Assembly (NCBI GenBank): GCA_029551395.1
Contig: JAKPFN010000057.1
Span: forward strand, 1 to 37,744
From: Armatimonadota bacterium
GTDB taxonomy: Bacteria; Armatimonadota; UBA5829; DTLH01
Length of the DNA stretch: 37,744 nt
Reading direction: 5' to 3'
Shown here piece after piece: positions 32,528 through 37,744 of the stretch; position 1 is the first letter of the stretch, and the number at the start of each line of letters is the position of its first letter. The notes under the pieces were generated by a model. That model searched no databases and was not told where the DNA came from. It saw nothing but the letters and a program-made list of their open reading frames with translations. The position numbers were made by a program, and so were the translations under genes.

Positions 32528-33607
32528 TTATTTTACAGATTCCATCCTGCTATGCACCCGAAGCGTCTTATAAAGAGTATCACGCTGGGCAGCATCGTAA
32601 CCCGCTCCGTGGATAAGCTCGATAATCCTTTTTTCCGACAGCCTGAACTTCACTCCGGCTGCAGCAACTACATTCTCCTCGATCATCGTACTCCCTATGT
32701 CGTTTGCGCCAAACCTAAGCGCCACTTGTGCAATCGCATCTCCCTGAGTAACCCAGGATGCCTGTATGTTCGGGATGTTGTCAAGCGCAAGCCGGGAAAC
32801 AGCAAGCATCTTCAAGTAATCATGGCCGCCTGGTGTCGTGCCGCCCAAAGCAGTGTTACTAGGCTGATACGTCCACGGGATAAACGCAGTGAAGACATTC
32901 AACCTGTCCTGCATATCTCTGATTCTTATAAGATGTTCGACGCGGTCTTTCAGGGACTCCACATGACCGAAAAGCATCGTGGCAGTTGCCTTCATGCCAA
33001 GTCTAGCTGCGCATTCCATTACCTCTGTCCACTCGGATGTGCTGGCTTTGCCTGGCGAAACTCGCACACGCACGCTGTCCACAAGGATTTCCGCGCCGCC
33101 GCCTGGAAGAGAGTCTAATCCTGCTCTCTGCAGCCTTGCAAGCGTCGTTTCTATATCTAAACCGGACATATCGGCGATGTGGACTATCTCAGGAGCAGAT
33201 AATGAATGAATCTGCACATCGAAACTAGACTTGATGGCACTCAACAGCGACTCGTACCACTCGATTTTCAGTTCTGGATGCAGTCCGCCCTGCATTAGAA
33301 TCTGCGTTGCGCCGAGGTCTACGGCTTCCTGCACCTTGGCGAGAACCTCATCTGTAGTAAGGACGTAACCTTCTGGATGGCCCGGAGGTCTGTAAAACGC
33401 GCAAAAACTGCAGCCGGATGTGCAGATGTTGGTGTAGTTGATGTTTCTATCGATGACGTAAGTTCTCACAGGCTCAGGATGTAGCCTGTCGCATACTAAT
33501 CCTGCTGCAATGCCCAATTCCGTTAAATCTGCGCCCGTCAGAAGTTCCAGAATCTCTCCTGCGGTGAGTCTTCCGCCTGATGCTGCATATTCGAGTAGAT
33601 TATCCAA
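32528..33607 (-). CDS. mqnC: Cyclic dehypoxanthinyl futalosine synthase MqnC (radical SAM)
   Basis: 359 aa. In the futalosine pathway MqnC cyclises dehypoxanthine futalosine. The [4Fe-4S] radical SAM motif CTSGCSFCAFYR (CxxxCxxC) lies near residues 62-73. Other MqnC/MqnE-type blocks are LMQGGLHPELKIEWY, GLDSLPGGGAEILVD, ATMLFGHVES and FIPWTYQPSNTAL. The PWxYQP form rather than PLxFHP separates it from MqnE. It overlaps mqnA by 8 nt, so it is the last gene of the operon. The minus operon has no clear U-rich terminator. Confidence 0.93.
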   Translation of the reverse strand: MDNLLEYAASGGRLTAGEILELLTGADLTELGIAAGLVCDRLHPEPVRTYVIDRNINYTNICTSGCSFCAFYRPPGHPEGYVLTTDEVLAKVQEAVDLGATQILMQGGLHPELKIEWYESLLSAIKSSFDVQIHSLSAPEIVHIADMSGLDIETTLARLQRAGLDSLPGGGAEILVDSVRVRVSPGKASTSEWTEVMECAARLGMKATATMLFGHVESLKDRVEHLIRIRDMQDRLNVFTAFIPWTYQPSNTALGGTTPGGHDYLKMLAVSRLALDNIPNIQASWVTQGDAIAQVALRFGANDIGSTMIEENVVAAAGVKFRLSEKRIIELIHGAGYDAAQRDTLYKTLRVHSRMESVK

Positions 33608-34505
33608 GGTTTGCTCCCTTTGGAGGTAATGTTGGGAAGTTCAAAACCGCTTCGTGATCGATCAATCCGTGCTTTCTGGCCTTTTGCCCAAAAGTTCGAA
33701 GAGACTCGATCTGCTGCGGCCCTAAATCATACTTCATCACCCGTGCCAAATAGTCCTCGCAAAGCTTTTGTGGAAGTCCGAGCCGAAGTGACTGTTCTTT
33801 GGAGATCTCAACTATTCTCTGCAGGCCATCTTCTTTGGCTGCTGTAAGCTGATCCACCAGTTCAGGTGTTATCGACTGCTTAGGGCCAGCCCAGACAGCA
33901 AATACTGCAGGCAGCCCGGTCAGTTTCATCCATTCATCTCCTAAATCCAGCACATGAAGCCCTGTTTTGTCTGCAAGCATCGCTGGATTGCCGATTATCA
34001 ACGCTCCATCATGTTCGGCAAGCATCTTTTCTATGACCGGCTCGCAGTCTACGAATTCAGGATGAACACCATAGTTCTCAGAAAGAACGATTCTAAGCAG
34101 TGCACGGCCTGAAAGCGAACTTGTATCCGCCGCGACGGACCTGACCTTCTGCGGCTCGCATTTCGATAGCATAAGGACTGATGTAACTTCACCCTCGGAT
34201 GCAATACATATTCCGGGCACTATTCCCAGATCCCGGTTAGCAAGACATGCAAAGCTGGAGACCGGCGCTGCGTCGATTCTCTCACTCGCAAGCATTTTGG
34301 CAAGTGTAGAAGGAGTGGCATAGACCAGATCCCATCCTTCAGGAAGCTCCCCATGCTCAAACCGATACACCAGCGGCTTGACGTTCAAATAAGGCAGGCA
34401 GCCCAACTTTACTGTTCTGTCAATATCCGCTGAGTATTGCGTAGTCTGCCGATCTGCATTCCGCATTCCGCACTCCGCACTCCGCACTTTACTCGCTTCT
34501 CTCAT
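33600..34505 (-). CDS. mqnA: Chorismate dehydratase MqnA
   Basis: About 301 aa; removes water from chorismate to give 3-enolpyruvoylbenzoate, the first step of futalosine-type menaquinone synthesis. The family start LGCLPYLNVKPLVYRFEHG appears at residue 33 on; the blocks PSTLAKMLASERIDAAPVSS, ALIIGNPAML and LDLGDEWMKLTGLPAVFAVW follow. The first 31 residues (RSAECGMRNADRQ) come from an array of 7-bp repeats (34456..34489), so they are an inserted, probably unstructured extension. The start is ATG 34505, overlapping the mqnE stop by ATGA. Confidence 0.93.
   Translation of the reverse strand: MREASKVRSAECGMRNADRQTTQYSADIDRTVKLGCLPYLNVKPLVYRFEHGELPEGWDLVYATPSTLAKMLASERIDAAPVSSFACLANRDLGIVPGICIASEGEVTSVLMLSKCEPQKVRSVAADTSSLSGRALLRIVLSENYGVHPEFVDCEPVIEKMLAEHDGALIIGNPAMLADKTGLHVLDLGDEWMKLTGLPAVFAVWAGPKQSITPELVDQLTAAKEDGLQRIVEISKEQSLRLGLPQKLCEDYLARVMKYDLGPQQIESLRTFGQKARKHGLIDHEAVLNFPTLPPKGANLG
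34456..34489. repeat. 7-bp tandem repeat inside the mqnA 5' end
   Basis: Plus strand: two units GCATTCC, two units GCACTCC and a partial GCACTT, together 34 bp (minus strand GGAGTGC/GGAATGC). The unit is not a multiple of three, yet the reading frame of mqnA is kept through it. Slippage of one unit would shift the frame before the conserved part. Confidence 0.9.
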
Positions 34506-35599
34506 CTAACTACCTCTCGATATACCGTATCCCTCTCCACAGGTACAGTGCCGGTTTCTTCTATCATCCTGCGGATATCTGTAACGGTCAGTGCTTCCGG
34601 GGTTTCGGCTCCGGCGCGATGGGTGATTTTTTCTTCCACTACGGTCCCATCGAAGTCGTCTGCTCCGAACGAAAGCGCAACCTGTGCAAGCTTGAGGCCG
34701 AACATAATCCAGAACGCTTTGACATGTGGGAAGTTATCCAGCATCAACCGGCCAACGGCCACTGCCTTAAGATCATCTATCCCTGATCTTGGGCGGGCAA
34801 GATTGGCAAGGTCGGTATTTATCGGGTGGAACCTGAGCGGGATGAAACTCATGAATCCGCCGGTCTCGTCCTGGAGTTCCCGAAGCTTCAGCATATGGTC
34901 CACACGGTCTTCAGGGCGCTCTACATGGCCGTAGAGCATGGTTGCATTGGATTTGATTCCGAGTTTATGGGCTGTTCGGGTCACAGAAAGCCATTCATCA
35001 CCAGTCATCTTCTCTGGACAGACCTGGTTTCGGACCTCTGGGGCAAAAATCTCAGCTCCGCCGCCAGGAATTGAGCCAAGTCCGGCATCTTTCAACCTTC
35101 TAAGGCACTCTTCAACACTGTAGCCGCCGATTTCCGCAATATGCTTGATCTCTACCGCTGTAAACGCCTGCAGATGGACATCCGGAAACCGTTCTTTGAG
35201 GGCTGAAAGCATCCCTGTGTAGTAATCGAACGGCATGGCAGGATGCAGCCCACCGACAAGATGCAGTTCAGTATATTTGAGATCAGCATAATACTCTTCA
35301 GCACGGGCAACGATCTCCTCGATGCTCATCGTATACGCGCCTTCTTCTCCCTCACTTCTGGAAAACGCGCAGAATTTGCACCTATTTTTGCAGATATCTG
35401 TATGATTGATGTGTCGATTGACGATATAGTAAGTCCGGTTACCGTTCTTTCGCCAGCGCACCAAATTCGCCGCCCAGCCGATGGTTGTTATGTCATTGCT
35501 CTTAAACAGCCGAACGCCATCATCGAATGAAAGTCGTTCTCCTGCTTCGACTTTTTCTATTATGTCTGCTATTTCAGATTTTGCTATCAGTTGGTTCAT
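34502..35599 (-). CDS. mqnE: Aminofutalosine synthase MqnE (radical SAM)
   Basis: 365 aa; joins 3-enolpyruvoylbenzoate and SAM to form aminodeoxyfutalosine. The radical SAM motif is CKNRCKFCAFSR (CxxxCxxC) near residues 70-81; blocks TELHLVGGLHPAMPFDYY, GLGSIPGGGAEIF, NATMLYGHVE and FIPLRFHPINTDL follow. The last, PLRFHP, matches MqnE rather than MqnC. It is upstream of mqnA (4-nt ATGA overlap) and 66 bp downstream of the prenyltransferase gene, so these form one transcript. Confidence 0.93.
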   Translation of the reverse strand: MNQLIAKSEIADIIEKVEAGERLSFDDGVRLFKSNDITTIGWAANLVRWRKNGNRTYYIVNRHINHTDICKNRCKFCAFSRSEGEEGAYTMSIEEIVARAEEYYADLKYTELHLVGGLHPAMPFDYYTGMLSALKERFPDVHLQAFTAVEIKHIAEIGGYSVEECLRRLKDAGLGSIPGGGAEIFAPEVRNQVCPEKMTGDEWLSVTRTAHKLGIKSNATMLYGHVERPEDRVDHMLKLRELQDETGGFMSFIPLRFHPINTDLANLARPRSGIDDLKAVAVGRLMLDNFPHVKAFWIMFGLKLAQVALSFGADDFDGTVVEEKITHRAGAETPEALTVTDIRRMIEETGTVPVERDTVYREVVR

Positions 35600-35665
35600 T
35601 GCTCTTATAATGCCTAATGTAATAACCTAAAACTCCTTCGGTTAACTTGCTAAATCCATATAATT

Positions 35666-36520
35666 CTATCTCGCCAGCACATCCACCAATGTAAATATAA
35701 ACATAGCAATACTCACGCATCCGTTCATGGTGAAAAACGCGGCATTGACTCGCGAAAGGTCGGTAGGTGAGACCAGGCTGTGCTCATAAACGATGAAAAG
35801 CAATACGAATCCAATCCCTACCCAATAGATGACACTCACTCCGGTCAGTATACCAAACCAGACAAGCAGCCCGAGCATTGCTGTATGCATCAATCGAGAT
35901 ACAAAAAGCGCTCGAGCCTCTCCAAGCACCTTTGGAAGCGAAAATAGTCCCATTTTCCGGTCGAACTCGACATCCTGTAGCGAATAAATAACATCAAACC
36001 CAGCAGTCCACAGCATGACACACGCTGCAAGGACTATCGGAGCAAGGTCGAACTCTCCCCGGACTGCTATCCAGGCTCCTACCGGCGCTATTCCAAGAGA
36101 AAGCCCCAGCACCAGATGCGACCAGCTTGTAAACCGCTTCGTGTATGAGTAACCCAGAATAACAAAAAGGGCAACCGGGGAAAGCATCAAAGCAAGCCGG
36201 TTCAGCATTCCTGCCGCCAGCACAAAGATTCCCGCACAGGCAATCGTAAATACCCAGGCAGAAGCTACGGAAACAAGTCCGGCAGGAATGGCACGGGTTG
36301 CTGTTCTCGGGTTTTTCGAGTCGATGTGCCTGTCTGCAATCCTGTTAAACGCCATCGCCGCACTGCGAGCACCGACCATCGCAACCACTATCCAGCCAAG
36401 CGTTCTCCATGCCGGAATCCCATCCGCAGCAATAACAGCCGACATGAGCGCAAACGGCATAGCAAAGACCGTATGCTCGAACTTGATCATCTCCAGGATA
36501 ATGAAAAGGCGTCTTATCAC
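35666..36520 (-). CDS. mqnP: UbiA-family prenyltransferase, MqnP-type
   Basis: 284 aa, seven to nine membrane helices. It attaches the polyprenyl chain to the naphthoate ring, in this pathway to 1,4-dihydroxy-6-naphthoate. The two Asp-rich motifs that hold the diphosphate-Mg are present: NRIADRHIDSKNPRTATR (NxxxDxxxD) near residues 60-77 and DVIYSLQDVEFDRKMGLFSLP near 174-194. Length and the N-terminal IKFEHTVFAMPFALMSAVI fit the UbiA/MqnP group. Assignment as MqnP rests on its place beside mqnE, mqnA and mqnC. The mazF-like stop is 15 bp upstream. Confidence 0.88.
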   Translation of the reverse strand: MIRRLFIILEMIKFEHTVFAMPFALMSAVIAADGIPAWRTLGWIVVAMVGARSAAMAFNRIADRHIDSKNPRTATRAIPAGLVSVASAWVFTIACAGIFVLAAGMLNRLALMLSPVALFVILGYSYTKRFTSWSHLVLGLSLGIAPVGAWIAVRGEFDLAPIVLAACVMLWTAGFDVIYSLQDVEFDRKMGLFSLPKVLGEARALFVSRLMHTAMLGLLVWFGILTGVSVIYWVGIGFVLLFIVYEHSLVSPTDLSRVNAAFFTMNGCVSIAMFIFTLVDVLAR

Positions 36521-36535
36521 ATTATCATCCCTGTG

Positions 36536-36892
36536 TTATATCCTCACCAATCCCACTGCAATCTTCAATGCTTCATCCACATCTCGCATCGTCTGCTCGC
36601 TCAACCTTCCGCAGCAGGTAAGCAGCCGACTCTTGTCAACCGAACGCAGTTGCATTAACATCACTTTGGATCTTATGGCGACACCACCTTCAGGCGGCTC
36701 TATCAATACCTCAAAAGGATAGACTCTGTCAGTTTTCTTGCTTGTTATAGATGCGATGACTACAACCGGACTTCTTTCGTTGATATAATCTGCTGATAAT
36801 ACAACTGCAGGGCGTTCACCACCTTGCTCAGACCCCTCAGTTGGATCTAGCCGCACTTTTACGATATCTCCACGTTTAGGAACCACTGTCAT
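36536..36892 (-). CDS. MazF/PemK-type endoribonuclease toxin
   Basis: 118 aa. KRGDIVKVRLDPTEGSEQGG-ERPAVVLS is the standard N-terminus of the PemK/MazF fold (SH3-like barrel); VVVIASITSKK and a C-terminal LRSVDKSRLL follow, with the Arg and Ser/Thr used in RNA cleavage visible (ERPAVVLS; ITSKK). These toxins cleave mRNA and stop translation. It overlaps the antitoxin by 17 nt, as typical of such pairs, and sits 15 bp before mqnP, so some readthrough into the menaquinone genes is likely. Confidence 0.92.
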   Translation of the reverse strand: MTVVPKRGDIVKVRLDPTEGSEQGGERPAVVLSADYINERSPVVVIASITSKKTDRVYPFEVLIEPPEGGVAIRSKVMLMQLRSVDKSRLLTCCGRLSEQTMRDVDEALKIAVGLVRI

Positions 36893-37130
36893 AACGGCGG
36901 TCTACCTCTTCTTCCAGCGGATGGAAGTCTTTTTCAGTTTCGAGATACACGTCCCACATTTCTCGGCATCCCTTGTCAATCTCACTTCGAAGCTGTATGC
37001 GTTTCTGCTCCTCAATCCAGGCACTTATTATCTCTGCCAAAACAGCGCTTCTCTTACCAGGAGACACAGCTTGCTCAAATCGCTCCACTGTTTCAGAAGG
37101 GAGCGCATAAGTACGTTTTACAGCAGCCAT
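36876..37130 (-). CDS. Ribbon-helix-helix antitoxin of the MazF-type toxin
   Basis: 84 aa. The N-terminal half VKRTYALPSETVERFEQAVS and KRSAVLAEIISAWIEEQ forms the beta-alpha-alpha pattern of RHH (CopG/MazE-like) DNA-binding domains; the acidic C-terminal part (YLETEKDFHPLEEEVDRRYD) would neutralise the toxin. GGAGG lies about 9 nt before ATG 37130. Its promoter region carries repeats fit for autoregulation. Confidence 0.88.
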   Translation of the reverse strand: MAAVKRTYALPSETVERFEQAVSPGKRSAVLAEIISAWIEEQKRIQLRSEIDKGCREMWDVYLETEKDFHPLEEEVDRRYDSGS

Positions 37131-37142
37131 TCATGGTACCTC

Positions 37143-37191
37143 CTTGCAATACCAAATACCATAACATTATACCATACATTGATATTGCAAG
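37143..37191 (-). promoter_or_regulatory. Promoter and operator of the toxin-antitoxin pair
   Basis: The minus strand has a TGG-extended perfect TATAAT (37166..37174). It is framed by a perfect 9-bp inverted repeat, CTTGCAATA (37143..37151) / TATTGCAAG (37183..37191), and contains three ATACCA units on the plus strand (37149, 37156, 37169). RHH repressors bind such short repeats, so this is the likely autoregulatory site. Confidence 0.65.
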
Positions 37192-37194
37192 AAT

Positions 37195-37743
37195 CTATTC
37201 CTTCCAGCGGTCTACCAACCGCACGTCCAGCCCCAGGTGCTGCAAGACTCGGTCGACCATAAAATCCACCAGGTCCTCGACCTTTTGCGGGTTGTGATAG
37301 AACGCAGGTGCAGCAGGCATAATCGTTGCCCCTGCTTGAGCGAGCTTTGTAAGGTTTTCCAGGTGAATAAGCGAATAAGGTGTTTCCCGCACTACAAGAA
37401 TCAACTTGCGCCGTTCTTTCAGGCATACATCCGCAGCCCGAGTCACCAGATCATCCGACACCCCGGCAGCAATCCGGCCTGCTGTGCCCATAGAGCAGGG
37501 GATAATCACCATCCCATCGCACGTATGCGACCCACTTGCAGGCGGCGCGCCGACTTCTACCGGGTCTAACAGCATAAACTTGCTGCCATGCCCCTCAGGA
37601 ATGAGATCGTCCAACTCAACTATGCTAAGCTCATCACTCAATACCTGTCCGGAGTGGTCTGAGGCAGTAAGATAGATACGGTCGTAACTTTCGGCTATGA
37701 CCTCAAGCAGCCGTTTGGCATAAACTGCCCCGCTTGCGCCGGT
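37195..37743 (-). CDS. UbiX/MqnM-type flavin prenyltransferase, partial
   Basis: Makes prenylated FMN for a UbiD-type decarboxylase; in the futalosine pathway MqnL uses it to remove the naphthoate carboxyl. The frame is cut by the right edge; 182 codons plus stop are visible. The beginning TGASGAVYAKRLLEVIA is the FMN-binding motif of UbiX; further blocks IIPCSMGTAGRIAAGVSDDL, RKLILVVRETPYSLIHLENL and MPAAPAFYHNPQKVEDLVDF follow. Only the first few residues are missing. It lies upstream of the toxin-antitoxin pair and the mqn genes on the same strand. Confidence 0.93.
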   Translation of the reverse strand, partial: TGASGAVYAKRLLEVIAESYDRIYLTASDHSGQVLSDELSIVELDDLIPEGHGSKFMLLDPVEVGAPPASGSHTCDGMVIIPCSMGTAGRIAAGVSDDLVTRAADVCLKERRKLILVVRETPYSLIHLENLTKLAQAGATIMPAAPAFYHNPQKVEDLVDFMVDRVLQHLGLDVRLVDRWKE

Positions 37744-37744
37744 A

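Noticed and set aside
1-37744. CRISPR array
   Set aside because: No regularly spaced repeats were seen; the only tandem repeat is the 7-bp array in mqnA.

Overview
The window reads as chromosomal DNA from a diderm, Gram-negative-type bacterium, most likely of the Armatimonadota. The best clue is a type IV prepilin-like DUF1559 protein whose N-terminus runs into [12 protein letters not shown], a form typical of that phylum (Planctomycetes usually carry a different continuation). A PEP-CTERM sorting signal, a futalosine-type menaquinone pathway, a periplasmic DacB and a GSI-alpha glutamine synthetase fit. No 16S gene is present, so the phylum is an inference.

Layout. (1) 1..10926 is the right part of an integrated genomic island. 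It holds a minus-strand BREX phage-defence operon (brxA, brxB, brxC, an unrecognised 182-aa gene, pglX running off the left edge), two small unrecognised genes, a decayed integrase tail, palindromic DNA and an apparently intact tyrosine integrase that ends beside a 3' fragment of a tRNA-Gly gene (probable attR). (2) 10927..12448 is a scar zone: a small membrane protein or lipoprotein gene, a second, degenerate copy of the tRNA-Gly 3' end, an internally deleted IS1380-type transposase and a truncated GNAT acetyltransferase. (3) 12475..20410 is chromosomal backbone: an HExxH protein, a GT-C-like membrane protein, glnA with an atypical GlnR-like regulator, and dacB divergent from a dipeptide epimerase (peptidoglycan turnover and recycling). 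(4) 20432..24646 holds a DUF1559 prepilin and a three-gene ECF sigma / zinc anti-sigma / large membrane-TPR protein operon.

(5) 24721..29590 holds parA-parB (with a perfect parS inside parB) and a SPOR protein. Upstream is a notable control unit: a sigma-28-type promoter, a c-di-GMP-I (GEMM) riboswitch and a FlgM-like anti-sigma-28 gene. A divergent GAF-PP2C (RsbU/SpoIIE-like) phosphatase follows. (6) 29591..32514 holds a SIMPL protein, a single-TM protein, an MTAP/PNP-family nucleoside phosphorylase and a PEP-CTERM protein. (7) 32528..37744 is a menaquinone (futalosine pathway) cluster on the minus strand: UbiX-type flavin prenyltransferase (cut by the right edge), a MazEF-type toxin-antitoxin pair, a UbiA/MqnP prenyltransferase, mqnE, mqnA and mqnC.

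The strongest candidate for something undescribed is the sigma-28 promoter, c-di-GMP riboswitch and flgM arrangement, which would place second-messenger control directly on the anti-sigma factor of the flagellar sigma factor. Second is the 182-aa protein between brxC and pglX, which looks like a PD-(D/E)XK nuclease fold with an altered active site.
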